A DNA stretch of 64,000 nucleotides from Betaproteobacteria bacterium (GCA_016183615.1 JACPEG010000030.1:1-64000); one strand, 5' to 3'; positions 36,104 through 44,825 are shown, counted from the first letter of the stretch. Notes: generated from the sequence alone by a model not told the origin. Numbers and translations are program-made.

Positions 36104-38005
36104 TCAGGCGCCTGCAGCGACCCGCGAGCAGCTGCGCCCCGCGGACTTGGCCGCGTACATGGCCGCGTCGGCGCGCCGGAGCAGCTGCTCGGGTCCGGAG
36201 CCATCCTCGATAAGATGGGCGATGCCGATGCTCGCGCCCGTCTGTACGGCGCCCGACTCGAGCTCGAACGGGCGGCCAAGCTCCGCCACCAGCTTGTCCG
36301 CCACCGCCTCGGCTTCCTGCGACTCGTGCAAGTCCTCCAGGACCACCACGAATTCATCGCCGCCGTAGCGCGCCACGGTGTCCGCTTCCCGAACATTTTC
36401 CGAAAGGCGGCGGGCCACCGCGACCAGCAGCTGATCGCCCACCGCATGGCCATGCGCGTCGTTCACCGCCTTGAAGCCGTCCAGGTCCATGAGCAGCAGC
36501 GCCGCGCCCCGCTTGTAGCGCTGGGCCCGGGCGGTGGCGCGGGCGATGCGGTCGTTGAGCAGGGTGCGGTTCGGGAGCCCGGTCAGGGGATCGTGGCGCG
36601 CCATGTGTTCGAGCTCCCGCTCCTTCTCGCGCAGCTGGACGTTGGCTGCTTCGAGGGCATGGGTGCGCTCCGCCACCCGTGACTCCAGCTCATGCTCCGA
36701 CCGGAGCAGGGCGTCGACCATCGCCTGCTTGGCATCGAGCGCCACCTGGTTGGCGTGATCCTTTTCGCGACGCAGCGCGGCGACCCGGTCGGCGAGCGCG
36801 AACGCGAGCAGCATCATCTCCAGCGCCGAGCCGATCTGCATCGCGTACAGGGTGAGCGCCGTGGTGGGCAGCCAGCCCATGTTGCGCATGGCCAGTACCG
36901 CCACGCCCGCCAGAAGCACCGTCCACGCCAGGAGGAAATAGCGGGCGCCGGGATGGTTCTTCGAAAGGCAATACACGCCCCCGGCCACGGCGACGGCGGA
37001 GAACGCGAGGCCCGTGATCGAGGTGAAAATCGCCGCGAACCGGTACGACAGCGCGGCGGGCGAGAGCGCCGAGCAGGCGAATGCCGCGGCGAGAACCAGG
37101 ATCACCCGGTCGAGCCGCGGGAACGCTTGCCGCGTGCCCAGGAACAGGCGGGTGAACAGGGCGCCGAAGAAACCGGTCGCGGACATGCCCGACGGCAGTG
37201 CCACGTTGCCCCACTGGGGCCAATCCGGCCACAGGAACTGGTTGCCCAAGCCGTTCATGGATGCCTGTCCCACCGCCATGCTGGCGACGAAGGCGGCGTA
37301 GGCGATGAACACCGGATCCCGGATCGAGAAGAACAGCAGCAGGCTGTAGATCAGCAGCGCGGCCAGGACTCCGTAGTAGAGGCTGAGCAGCGCATAGCTC
37401 TGCTGGTCATGGCGATGCAGGGCTTTGCGCCACCACAGGGTGGCCGGAATGGTGAGATTGCCGCCGGACTCAACCCGGAGGTAGACCGTCTGCGTGGCGC
37501 CGGGCGCGAGCGCCAGCGGAAACACCAGATTGCGGTGGGGGAAGGGACGCAGGCTGAAGGGCTGCAGGTCGCCGGCGACCTGCCGGTCGAATCCGCCGCC
37601 CGGGCGCGGGCTGTAGACCTCCACCCGGTCGAGGGAAGGATAGCCCACTTCGAGGAGCCACTGCGATGGCGCGTCCGCATCGAGCCGCAGCGGCAGCGCC
37701 AGCCAGAAGGCGGAACCCGAATAGCCGAAGTTGATGTCGATGCCCGGGGACGAGGCGGGGCGGAAGCGCGCCGCCGTCGCGGGGGCCGCCACGGCCTCGA
37801 CGGTGAGCCGGCGCTCCGCGTCCTCCAGATAAAGCAGGTGCCCGGACAAGGGGTGGCGGTCGCCGGAGCTTCCAATGGCCAGGGCGTGCGCCGCCGGTCC
37901 TGAGCCGCTTGCCGCAACCGGCAGGAACCCCAGCGCCGCCGCCATCAGCAGGGCGGCGGTCTGCCAGAGAGCGGCGAGTTGAATATTGCGGCGAGGGCGG
38001 ATCAC
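36104..38005 (-). CDS. Membrane diguanylate cyclase with 7TMR-DISM sensor
   Basis: A 633-residue signalling protein. Signal peptide (to about residue 35), periplasmic 7TMR-DISM extracellular domain 2 (~residues 40-180, with INFGYSGSAFWLALPLRLDA and LLEVGYPSLDRVEVYSP), seven membrane helices (~200-400), a coiled coil (~410-460) and a GGDEF domain with the intact catalytic loop RYGGDEFVVVLED. It should make c-di-GMP in response to a periplasmic ligand. There is no EAL domain. The product inhibition site RxxD is not clear at the usual place. The start is GTG 38005, directly after the LysR stop, so both are likely co-transcribed. Confidence 0.88.
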   Translation of the reverse strand: MIRPRRNIQLAALWQTAALLMAAALGFLPVAASGSGPAAHALAIGSSGDRHPLSGHLLYLEDAERRLTVEAVAAPATAARFRPASSPGIDINFGYSGSAFWLALPLRLDADAPSQWLLEVGYPSLDRVEVYSPRPGGGFDRQVAGDLQPFSLRPFPHRNLVFPLALAPGATQTVYLRVESGGNLTIPATLWWRKALHRHDQQSYALLSLYYGVLAALLIYSLLLFFSIRDPVFIAYAAFVASMAVGQASMNGLGNQFLWPDWPQWGNVALPSGMSATGFFGALFTRLFLGTRQAFPRLDRVILVLAAAFACSALSPAALSYRFAAIFTSITGLAFSAVAVAGGVYCLSKNHPGARYFLLAWTVLLAGVAVLAMRNMGWLPTTALTLYAMQIGSALEMMLLAFALADRVAALRREKDHANQVALDAKQAMVDALLRSEHELESRVAERTHALEAANVQLREKERELEHMARHDPLTGLPNRTLLNDRIARATARAQRYKRGAALLLMDLDGFKAVNDAHGHAVGDQLLVAVARRLSENVREADTVARYGGDEFVVVLEDLHESQEAEAVADKLVAELGRPFELESGAVQTGASIGIAHLIEDGSGPEQLLRRADAAMYAAKSAGRSCSRVAAGA

Positions 38006-38007
38006 GA

Positions 38008-38907
38008 TTACGCGGTCGCGGTTTCGGCGGGCAGCCCCCAGGTTTCCCGCAGCACCTCCAGCAGCGCCGTGATCGGCGGGTCGTCGGCGCGGCTCGCCGG
38101 ATGGATGAACCACAGCGTGGTGCGGGGCCGGACCTTGTCCCAGACCACGACTTCGCCCGCCTGCTGTTTCTCCAGCGCCACTTCCTCGCGCATGAGGGAG
38201 AGCCCCACGCCGGAGGCGACGAGATTGGCGATCACCAGCTCGTTGTCTGCCTCGATGAGTCGCGCCGGCGCCACGCCGTGCTCGGCAAACAGCGCCCGCG
38301 CGAGACCGGTCATGGTGCTGATGGCGGGCGGCAGGATCCACGGCTGCGCCGCGATCTGCGCCCAGTCGGCGCCGCGCACCCGGTCGGCCCACTCGGCGGG
38401 GGCGGTGACGCGGTACGCCAGCTCCCGGAGCGCGAGCCCGCTCACCTCGGCGTGGGCGATGTCGCCGAAGTAGAAGCTCGCGTCCAGTTCCCCCGCGCGC
38501 ACCGCCTCCAGCGCCGCGCCGGACACCTCATGGTGCACTTCCAGGTCGAGGCCCGGATGGCGCTCCACCGCGCGGCTCAGAAAATCCCCGAGCCGCAGGA
38601 AATCCGGGTCGATCACGCTGCCGATGCGCAGGTGCGCCGTGATCTCTCCCTTCAACGCCCGCGCCGCCCGCCGCAGGTTTTCCACCGCGGCGAGCACCCG
38701 ATCCGCATGGCGGAGCAGCTCGCGCCCGGCATGGGTGAGCACCATGCCGCTCGAGGTGCGCTCGAACAGCCGGACTCCCAGCTCGTCCTCCAGCGCCTTC
38801 ACGTGGGCGCTGACGGCGGGCTGGCTCAAATGCAGGCGCTCGGCGGCCCGGGTCAGGTGCCCCAGCTCGGCCACCGCGGCGAAGGTCTTGATCTGGTACA
38901 ACTCCAT
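38008..38907 (-). CDS. LysR-family transcriptional regulator
   Basis: A 299-residue LysR regulator. The N-terminal helix-turn-helix reads MELYQIKTFAAVAELGHLTR, AAERLHLSQPAVSAHVKALE with DELGVRLFERTSSGMVLT, followed by the periplasmic-binding-protein-like effector domain (~residues 90-295). The target is unknown. It ends two bases before the GTG of the diguanylate cyclase, which is unusual for a LysR regulator and suggests that it controls its own operon. Divergent from the small gene at 39079 with a 171-base shared region containing TAGATATCATCTGA. Confidence 0.9.
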   Translation of the reverse strand: MELYQIKTFAAVAELGHLTRAAERLHLSQPAVSAHVKALEDELGVRLFERTSSGMVLTHAGRELLRHADRVLAAVENLRRAARALKGEITAHLRIGSVIDPDFLRLGDFLSRAVERHPGLDLEVHHEVSGAALEAVRAGELDASFYFGDIAHAEVSGLALRELAYRVTAPAEWADRVRGADWAQIAAQPWILPPAISTMTGLARALFAEHGVAPARLIEADNELVIANLVASGVGLSLMREEVALEKQQAGEVVVWDKVRPRTTLWFIHPASRADDPPITALLEVLRETWGLPAETATA

Positions 38908-39011
38908 GGGGTTTCCGGCGACTTTCCGCTATTGTAGGGGAATTTTCGTTTTCCGGATGAATAGGTTAGATATCATCTGAAATTCTGATGGCACGCATCC
39001 GTACATACGAT

Positions 39012-39040
39012 TTGAAAGGGTGCTCCCCCCGCCCTATATT
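39012..39040 (+). promoter_or_regulatory. Sigma-70 promoter of the DUF3563-like gene
   Basis: TTGAAA, a 17-base spacer and TATATT: close to consensus in both boxes and spacing. Transcription would start near 39047, leaving a leader of about 32 bases to the ATG at 39079. One of the best standard promoters in the window. Confidence 0.7.
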
Positions 39041-39078
39041 GGTTGTGCATCGCAACAAAACTGAGTCAGGAGTCTAAC

Positions 39079-39381
39079 ATGTTACTGCGCGAACCCTTGT
39101 ACACAGGCGTTCATCGGCCGGCCCGGCCCGCAGCCGCGCCGCTGTTCAAGAGCCCCGAAATGTCGGCCCTGGATCTCGCTGCCATCGAGCGCCGGGCCCA
39201 CAAGCTGCGGGCGCTGGAAATCGGCGCGCTCATCGAGCGCTTCCTGGTGTGGCTGGAACGGACCGTGGAGCGCGCCTACCGCAAGCCGGTGGACGAATAC
39301 CTTGCCCAAGCGACGGACCATGCCGACCTGGAGCGCCGCCAGCGCCAGGTCGACCGCAGCCGCCGTCCCCTGATCTTCTAA
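39079..39381 (+). CDS. Small DUF3563-like protein
   Basis: A 100-residue protein. The C-terminal half RKPVDEYLAQATDHADLERR with basic residues after it resembles the short DUF3563/DUF1127-type proteins, which have a Tyr-Leu-Ala-x-Ala/Ser-x-Asp-x-Ala-Asp-Leu-Glu-Arg core. Function is unknown; relatives are often stress- or RNA-related. A CAGGAG site precedes ATG 39079 and a strong promoter lies upstream, so it is probably well expressed. The N-terminal half has no recognisable domain. Confidence 0.65.
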   Translation: MLLREPLYTGVHRPARPAAAPLFKSPEMSALDLAAIERRAHKLRALEIGALIERFLVWLERTVERAYRKPVDEYLAQATDHADLERRQRQVDRSRRPLIF

Positions 39382-39500
39382 CGCCGCCTCCCACCGGCGC
39401 ACAGCGTTCCGAGCTGCGCCGGGTCCGACGCCGGTGGTTCCGCTTCCTCCTCCTCCTCGTGGAACCCCGCCGGGCCCGGCGCAGCGCCGGAGCCTCCAAC

Positions 39501-39528
39501 AAAAACGGGGAAGCCCTCGCTTCCCCGT
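39501..39528. terminator. Hairpin between the DUF3563-like and cspA genes, stronger on the minus strand
   Basis: A perfect 10-bp stem ACGGGGAAGC / GCTTCCCCGT with a CCTC loop. On the minus strand it is followed by TTTTGTT, on the plus strand only by TCCG. It may end transcription of the gene that stops at 39381 or catch read-through from cspA. The remaining 360-base gap between the two genes shows no open reading frame that I can support. Confidence 0.6.
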
Positions 39529-39691
39529 TCCGCCCGCGGGTGACTCCACCCCGCCCCGTTCACCGCCGATTGCAAATTACATTGCGCAGTGCCACGCGAG
39601 GGGGTCTATTCGCGGATTCGCAGGTAACCGCCGCAATGGGCGGGGATCGGATATCCCGCGACCAGGGGTCGGTTGCTGTATGCGGAGGGCG

Positions 39692-39720
39692 AAAAAAAGC
39701 CCGGTTGCCCGGGCCTTTTT
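39692..39720. terminator. Terminator of the cold-shock gene
   Basis: GCCCGG-TTGC-CCGGGC stem flanked by AAAAAAA on one side and CTTTTT on the other, 19 bases after the csp stop codon (minus strand). The symmetric A and T runs make it work in both directions. Confidence 0.85.
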
Positions 39721-39738
39721 GTCCACCGAGGGCGGTTC

Positions 39739-39942
39739 TTAAAGCGGCTTGATGTTCACCGCTTGCTCGCCCTTGGGGCCGGTCGTGACGTCGAACGACA
39801 CCTTCTGGTTTTCCCGCAGGGTCTTGAATCCGCTGTCCTGGATTGCCGAGAAGTGCGCGAAGAGATCCTTGCCGCCGCTGTCCGGGGTGATAAAGCCGAA
39901 CCCTTTGGCGTCGTTGAACCATTTGACGGTACCTGTGCTCAT
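39739..39942 (-). CDS. cspA: Cold-shock protein (CspA family)
   Basis: A 67-residue single cold-shock domain: [20 protein letters not shown] holds RNP1 (KGFGFI), [10 protein letters not shown] holds RNP2. It binds single-stranded nucleic acid and melts RNA structure. The extended opening upstream is the shadow of the leader; ATG 39942 is the start. About 250 bases of untranslated sequence separate it from the PP2C gene, room for a structured cold-shock leader, but no specific element is visible. Confidence 0.96.
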   Translation of the reverse strand: MSTGTVKWFNDAKGFGFITPDSGGKDLFAHFSAIQDSGFKTLRENQKVSFDVTTGPKGEQAVNIKPL

Positions 39943-40195
39943 GTCTACTTTTCCTAGTAATGATGAAAATGGGCTTTCGCCCGGGTGCGAGACCTTCAAG
40001 GGAAGGGAAATGGCGACCAGAGCAGTACCGCGAATGCGGCTACAACGGACCAGGGATTTCGCTGCTTGAGGAACCTGCACCGCCTTTGTACGTGGATAAC
40101 CCCGCCCGGTCAAGCGAATTCGGCGGATTTGGAGGGGCAGGGGCGCGAATCAGCCCCCCCTTGATTGCTCCTCAAACCGGTCCCGGGATGAGCGG

Positions 40196-41017
40196 TCAGT
40201 CACCGCAGGCATCCACCCGGGCAACGAGCGCCGTGGCATCGTTGCAGCCCAGGTAGCGCCGCTGGATTGCGACGGCCCGGGCCACCAGCTCGCTCGCCGC
40301 CATCTGCGGATCGGAATGGCGCTTCGCGGTTTCATTGACCTCGCGGGTTCCGAGCACCTCCCACACCCCGTCGGAGAGCAGCATGAACACGTCGCCGGGC
40401 CGGAGCTCGCCCTCCGCAAAGTCGATCACCGGGTGCAGGTCGAGCCCGACCGCGCGTCTCAGCATGTTGTGCATCGCCCGCCCCGGCCACACGTGGTCGG
40501 TGGTGAGCTGCTCGAGGACGCCGTCCCGCAGGCAGTAGACCCGGGTGTCGCCCACGTGGGCCAGGTGATAGCGGCTGCCCCGGAGGACCAGGACGCTGAG
40601 CGTCGTGACCATTCCCTCGAGTTCCGGACGGCGGCGGCTTTCCGCCATGAGCCAGGTGTTGGCGGCGCCGACCAGCTTGTCGAGCGCATAGGGAATGTCC
40701 CAGGTCTCGGGGGTGGCGAAATAATCGGCAAGGAGACTGCGCACCGTGGTTTCCGCGGCGATTCGGCCCCCGCCGCCCCCGGTGATTCCGTCGGCGATGG
40801 CGAGCAGGGCTCCCTTGGCACGGAGCGCTTCGGCGCCGGGGATGGCGACGCCGAAGAAATCCTCGTTGCGCCATCGGCCGCGGGTTTCGCTCGCATGCCC
40901 CAGGCTGAGCCGGAGCGGAGGATTTTCCGCGGCCGGCCCGGGGCCCGCCGGACGGGGCGTGAGCAATGCTGCGTTTTCCTTCTTCACCAGCGTCAACCGT
41001 CGTGTCGAACGATTCAT
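40196..41017 (-). CDS. PP2C-type serine/threonine phosphatase
   Basis: A 273-residue metal-dependent protein phosphatase. Motifs: GRWRNEDFFGVAIP (metal-binding Asp), AIADGITGGGGGR (DGxxG-like), LAHVGDTRVYCLRDG and FMLLSDGVWEVLG, then CNDATALVARVD with the last metal Asp region. GITGGGGG is an enlarged glycine loop compared with the common DGMGGH. Partner kinases are not in the window, so targets are unknown. The 5' end is uncertain because no good ribosome site precedes ATG 41017. Confidence 0.87.
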   Translation of the reverse strand: MNRSTRRLTLVKKENAALLTPRPAGPGPAAENPPLRLSLGHASETRGRWRNEDFFGVAIPGAEALRAKGALLAIADGITGGGGGRIAAETTVRSLLADYFATPETWDIPYALDKLVGAANTWLMAESRRRPELEGMVTTLSVLVLRGSRYHLAHVGDTRVYCLRDGVLEQLTTDHVWPGRAMHNMLRRAVGLDLHPVIDFAEGELRPGDVFMLLSDGVWEVLGTREVNETAKRHSDPQMAASELVARAVAIQRRYLGCNDATALVARVDACGD

Positions 41018-41437
41018 ATCCCGGATTCACGCCCCACCGGAGCAGGACCGGGGCCGCTCTCTTCGTTAAAGCCAGAACCGTGCCATGGCGGGCCGGCGCT
41101 GAATTTCAGCAGGATAAGGGGAGCGCAGGAGGTCTGCCGGGACTCCGGCAGGCGCGACGACGGTGCGTGGAGAACGGCGGCCGCCTCATGTTGAGGCATG
41201 ATCGGGAGCGGCAGCCTCGGGACACGACAGCCCGGGGGCGATCCACCGCGGGGCTGGGTCACCGGCTCAGGGGCCGGCGCCGGAGTTTCCGTCAGTTCGG
41301 CGATCGGGCCCGCGCAGGCCCGCGGCGAGAATTGCCCCGAGATTGCGCTCGGCCGGCCCCACCGGGGTGCGTCCCGCGCATACTCCTGCGAGCGTCGCGC
41401 CGAAGCCGAACGCCGGGCCTTCGGCCCGTCCCCCTGG
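41018..41437. other. Intergenic region without a supported gene
   Basis: About 420 bases between the PP2C and hemolysin III genes. Reading frames here are all short or shadows of GC-rich sequence. It contains a perfect 7-bp hairpin CTGCCGG-GACT-CCGGCAG (41133-41150 region), a small CCTCA/TGAGG dyad and a degenerate family A repeat (GGGTGCGTCCCGCGCAT near 41366). I see no RNA gene or mobile element. Confidence 0.5.
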
Positions 41438-42055
41438 TCAAGCCACGTACAGCAGGATGGCGAAGTAATGAACGGCGCTGCCGGCGACCACGAACAGGTG
41501 CCAGATGCCGTGCCAGTGGGTGAACTTCTCGTCGTAGAGGTAGAACACGATGCCGGCGGTGTAGATCACGCCGCCGGCCGCGACCCAGGCGAAGCCCCCC
41601 CACCCCAATGCCTCCGCCAGCGGTGCGACGGCGACCAGCCCGACCCACCCCATGAGAATGTAAATCGCGAGCGACAGCATCCGCGTCTTCTTGCCCAGCA
41701 GGATCTCCTGCAGGATGCCCAGCGCCGCCAGCCCCCAGATCACGCCGAACAGCGACCAGCCCCAGGGCCCGCGCAAACTCACCAGGGTGAAGGGCGTGTA
41801 GGTGCCGGCGATCAGGAGGTAGATGGCATTGTGATCCAGCCGGCGGAAGAAATCCTTAACCCTCCCGCGGGTGCTGTGGTAGAGCGTGGACAAGCCGTAC
41901 AGCAGGACCAGCGTCGCGCCGTAGATCGCGAAACTGACCACCTTCCAGGGATCGGCCCGCAGCGCGCCCAGCACCACCAGCACCACGGCGCCCGAGAGCG
42001 CGAGCAAAGCCCCCGCCAGATGGGTGTAGCTGTTGAATCTTTCCCCGTAATACAC
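41438..42055 (-). CDS. Hemolysin III/YqfA-type PAQR membrane protein
   Basis: A 205-residue membrane protein with seven predicted helices. The start YYGERFNSYTHLAGALLAL, the motif STLYHSTRGRVKDFFRRLDH, AGTYTPFTLVSL and the end THWHGIWHLFVVAGSAVHYF give the conserved Ser/His/Asp and the His-x3-His metal site of the HlyIII/PAQR superfamily. Real function in bacteria is unclear despite the name; it probably relates to membrane lipid homeostasis. GTG 42055 has GGAGC upstream and starts at the conserved part; a TTG at 42076 is an alternative. A family A repeat cluster lies just upstream. Confidence 0.88.
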   Translation of the reverse strand: MYYGERFNSYTHLAGALLALSGAVVLVVLGALRADPWKVVSFAIYGATLVLLYGLSTLYHSTRGRVKDFFRRLDHNAIYLLIAGTYTPFTLVSLRGPWGWSLFGVIWGLAALGILQEILLGKKTRMLSLAIYILMGWVGLVAVAPLAEALGWGGFAWVAAGGVIYTAGIVFYLYDEKFTHWHGIWHLFVVAGSAVHYFAILLYVA

Positions 42056-42120
42056 CGTTGCTCCGCTCCGCGCCAAAATGAATCAATTCTACTCCAGCGC
42101 CCACAGCGGAAGCGCGCGGC

Positions 42121-42263
42121 CTACGCGCAGGGTGCGGCCCACGCACCGCCTGAACGGGTAGGGTGCGTCCCACGCACCGATCGGAAGCGCCGTAAAAGCC
42201 GGTGCGCAGGGCGCACCCTACGAGAAGGCGGTGGTGACGCGTAGGGTGCGTCCCACGCACCGC
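42121..42263. repeat. Palindromic repeat family A cluster (four copies)
   Basis: Four palindrome units in 140 bases, in alternating orientation: GGGTGCGGCCCACGCACCG, GTAGGGTGCGTCCCACGCACCG, GGTGCGCAGGGCGCACCCTA and GTAGGGTGCGTCCCACGCACCG. It fills the divergent gap between the hemolysin III and YdcH-like genes. Confidence 0.9.
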
Positions 42264-42328
42264 CTCGCTCTCCGCCGCCCCCCGGCTGGGTTAAAATTCC
42301 CCCAGCACCAGACCGAGGAGAAGCGCCC

Positions 42329-42580
42329 ATGTACGTTGATCCGCACGACCTGCCCCACGAGTTCCCCGAGTTCGTCCAGGCCATCGAGGAGCTGAGAAAC
42401 GGGAACCAGCAATTCCGCCGCCTGTTCGACGATTACAACCGGGCCAACGACGCCGTGGTGAACGCGGAGCAAGCGGACATCCCCATGTCCGACTTCGCCT
42501 TCGAGGAGCTGAAGAAAATGCGCCTGCGGCTGAAGGACGAGATTTACCGGCTGCTCAGGGCCCATGCCGGGTACGGCTGA
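42329..42580 (+). CDS. YdcH/DUF465-family protein
   Basis: An 83-residue protein. HDLPHEFPEFVQAIEELRNG at the start and FEELKKMRLRLKDEIYRLLR at the end form the two-helix coiled coil of the DUF465 family. These are small cytosolic proteins of unknown function. GAGGAG precedes the ATG, and a TTAAAAT box about 40 bases upstream may be its -10 region. Confidence 0.85.
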   Translation: MYVDPHDLPHEFPEFVQAIEELRNGNQQFRRLFDDYNRANDAVVNAEQADIPMSDFAFEELKKMRLRLKDEIYRLLRAHAGYG

Positions 42581-42664
42581 GGCACGCTCACGGGCAATTC
42601 CCCCTCCTCGCCAGGGAGGGAGGCAGCGAAGCTGCCGGGGCGGTCCGGCCCCACCCATCGCCGC

Positions 42665-43243
42665 CTAAGCCTTCTTCCCCTCGCGCCGGATCCGCTCCTG
42701 GTACTTTCCCGTCGCCACCTCCACCTTCACGATATCCCCCTCCTTGATGAACTGGGGCGCGAGCACCTCCATCCCGTTCTCCAGGGTCACGCTCTTGAAA
42801 GTGGAAACGTCGTGTTCGCGCAGCGGCGCCGGGGCGGTCACCACCGCCAGCTCGACCGCCTCCGGCAACACCACGTTCACCGGCCGGCCCTCGTGCAGCT
42901 CCACCGGAATGCGGGCATTGGGCTTGAGAAACGGCTGGTAGGCCCCGATCGCCTCCTTCGGCAGGCCGATCTGCTCGAAGGTGTCCGGGTTCATGAAAAA
43001 GAACTCGGCGCCGTCGGTGTAGAGATATTCCATGTCCTTGCGCTCGAGCTCCACGTCATCGAGCTTGTCGTCGGGATGAAACCGCAGCTCGCGGATGTGA
43101 TTGGTCGAGAGCCCCTTGGCCCGGGCGAACACCATGCTGCCGAATTTGCCGCTGCCGGCGTGATACTCGGCGCTGAGGACGCTATGCAGCTTACCGTCGA
43201 GAACGATGACCGTGCCCGCTCGGAGTTCGGAAGCCGGGATCAT
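42665..43243 (-). CDS. EF-P paralogue (elongation factor P-like protein)
   Basis: A 192-residue protein with the three beta-barrel domains of EF-P: N-terminal KOW-like MIPASELRAGTVIVLDGKLH, then DDVELERKDMEYLYTDGAEF and FFMNPDTFEQIGLPKEAI, and OB domain VELAVVTAPAPLREHD with LENGMEVLAPQFIKEGDIV. The tip loop that reaches the ribosomal P site reads HAGSGKFGSMVF instead of PGKGQAF or PGRGQAF, with a Lys close to the usual modified position. It should relieve stalling at proline-rich stretches or do a related job; the modification, if any, is unknown. ATG 43243 is chosen because the conserved domain starts there. Confidence 0.85.
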   Translation of the reverse strand: MIPASELRAGTVIVLDGKLHSVLSAEYHAGSGKFGSMVFARAKGLSTNHIRELRFHPDDKLDDVELERKDMEYLYTDGAEFFFMNPDTFEQIGLPKEAIGAYQPFLKPNARIPVELHEGRPVNVVLPEAVELAVVTAPAPLREHDVSTFKSVTLENGMEVLAPQFIKEGDIVKVEVATGKYQERIRREGKKA

Positions 43244-43556
43244 TGGAGTGCCTCCGGTTGTTGGAAACGCCTGGCCCAATGCTGTGAAGCTTATGTTACG
43301 CCGGAGAGGCCTTCACCTCCCATTACCAATGGTAGACCACGGCGACTGCCGCCCGGTACCGGACCTCAATTGCGGGGTAATCTGCCGGAACGCCGCGCCG
43401 GTATTGGCTTTGCGGTCATGAGCGTCGCTCGCGGGGTCAGCCGGTGCGCGGGGAGTTGGTGCCGGACCTGAAAGCGCGTAATCTAATTCAATCCGGCTCC
43501 AGTACCTTCAACCTGCCGCCCATTGTCCCTCCATGACCGCAGTACCGGAGGCCACC
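43244..43556. other. Divergent intergenic region between the EF-P-like and CBS genes
   Basis: About 310 bases with no gene. It holds a perfect dyad CCATTACCAATGG at 43320-43332, and several GCCGG-rich stretches. It must contain both divergent promoters, but I cannot assign boxes with confidence. Confidence 0.4.
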
Positions 43557-43991
43557 ATGCCACACCGACCGATCAGACAGATCATCGAAAACCAGACCGT
43601 TCTCACCGCGCCCGCGGACACCACCGTCCGGGAGGCCGCCCGGCTCATGACCCAGTGCCGGGTCGGCGCCGTCATGGTGGTGGAGCACGGGCGGCTGGTG
43701 GGCGTGTTCACCGAGCGCGACGCGCTGTTTCGTGTGATTGCCGAGGGGCGGGACGCCGGGACCACGCGGCTCGCCGAGGTGATGACCCCCAACCCGCAGA
43801 CCATCGAGCCCGACCGGCCCTTCGGCCACGCGCTGCACCTGATGTACGAGGGCGGCTTCCGCCACGTGCCGGTGGTCGAGGGGGGCAAGCCCATCGGCAT
43901 GGTCTCGGCCCGCGACGCCCTCGGCGCGGAACTGGAAGAGTTCGCTTCGGAACTGCGCCGCAAGGAGCACATCGGCGAGATACTCGGGTAG
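43557..43991 (+). CDS. Tandem CBS-domain protein
   Basis: A 144-residue protein with two CBS modules: VREAARLMTQCRVGAVMVVE through VGVFTERDALFRVI, and MTPNPQTIEPDRPFGHALHL through GFRHVPVVEGGKPIGMVSA. The SARDAL/TERDAL ends are typical nucleotide-binding pockets. Such stand-alone CBS proteins bind adenine nucleotides and regulate partners, which are not identified here. GGAG lies before ATG 43557; an ATG 24 bases earlier has no site. Family A repeats follow the gene. Confidence 0.88.
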   Translation: MPHRPIRQIIENQTVLTAPADTTVREAARLMTQCRVGAVMVVEHGRLVGVFTERDALFRVIAEGRDAGTTRLAEVMTPNPQTIEPDRPFGHALHLMYEGGFRHVPVVEGGKPIGMVSARDALGAELEEFASELRRKEHIGEILG

Positions 43992-44013
43992 GCACCTCCC
44001 GCGCCTGGGGGTT

Positions 44014-44115
44014 CGTAGGGTGCGTCCCACGCACCATTCAAATCACGGATTCGGTGCGCGAGGCGCACCGTACGCGCGGGCGGATGGCGATGGGTAGGGT
44101 GCGTCCCACGCACCG
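44014..44115. repeat. Palindromic repeat family A cluster (three copies)
   Basis: GTAGGGTGCGTCCCACGCACC at 44015, GGTGCGCGAGGCGCACCGTACG at 44053 (opposite orientation) and GTAGGGTGCGTCCCACGCACCG at 44094. It lies between the CBS gene and the SRPBCC gene. Confidence 0.9.
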
Positions 44116-44139
44116 TTCCTACTGCCCAGGAGAACGATC

Positions 44140-44559
44140 ATGGCGACAATCAAAATGCGAACCCAGGTGGCCGCCTCCGCCGACGAACTCTGGAAAACCA
44201 TCGGCGGATTCAACGCCCTGCCGTCGTGGCACCCGGCCATCGAAAAAAGCGAAAGCACCGGCCAGACCGCGGGCGCCGTGCGCACCCTGCGGCTCGCGGG
44301 CGGCGGCACGGTCATCGAGCGCCTGGAACACTACAGCGACGTGGAGCGGGTGTATCGCTACAGCATCATCGACAGCCCCCTGCCGGTAGCGAACTACGCG
44401 GCGGAAATCCGCGTCATCGACAACGGCGACGGCACCTCCACCGTCGAATGGTCAAGCGAGTTCGCGCCAGCGACGGGAGCGGAAAGCGATGCTGTCAAGA
44501 CCATCCAGGGGATCTACCAGGCGGGGTTCGATAACCTGAAGAAGATGTTCGGGGGGTAG
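44140..44559 (+). CDS. SRPBCC (START-like/polyketide cyclase) family protein
   Basis: A 139-residue helix-grip protein. TQVAASADELWKTIGGFNAL and PSWHPAIEKSEST begin the domain, with RLEHYSDVERVYRYSIIDSP and TSTVEWSSEFAPA following, and a long C-terminal helix. The family binds small hydrophobic ligands; the ligand is unknown. CAGGAGA precedes the ATG. It is the last ordinary gene before the IS256/defence region. Confidence 0.85.
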   Translation: MATIKMRTQVAASADELWKTIGGFNALPSWHPAIEKSESTGQTAGAVRTLRLAGGGTVIERLEHYSDVERVYRYSIIDSPLPVANYAAEIRVIDNGDGTSTVEWSSEFAPATGAESDAVKTIQGIYQAGFDNLKKMFGG

Positions 44560-44642
44560 AAATCAACGGTGTGCGAGTTTGGTTGCCCTTTGCGGGCACG
44601 TCGATCCGCGTAGCCTAGCCCATAAGTTTCCGGAATTCATCC

Positions 44643-44825
44643 AAGCTTCCCAGCGACGAGGCCCTCTTGAAGCTCTTCTACCTGGCCCTGCGCAATATCA
44701 GCCGGAAATGGACGATGCCGATCCGGGACTGGAAAGCGGCGCTCACCCGGTTTACCATCCAGTTCGAAGACCGGATGCCACAGCGTTAAACGAAAACCCG
44801 TTTACACAAAATCCCGGACACCCTC
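44643..44825 (+). mobile_element. IS256-family element, right-end remnant
   Basis: The last 48 codons of an IS256-type transposase (KLPSDEALLKLFYLALRNIS then RKWTMPIRDWKAAL) with its stop at 44787, followed by TTTACACAAAATCCCGGACACCCTC (44801-44825), which reads as the element's terminal inverted repeat. The catalytic DDE domain and left end are missing. The repeat abuts another IS256-type gene on the opposite strand. Confidence 0.8.
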
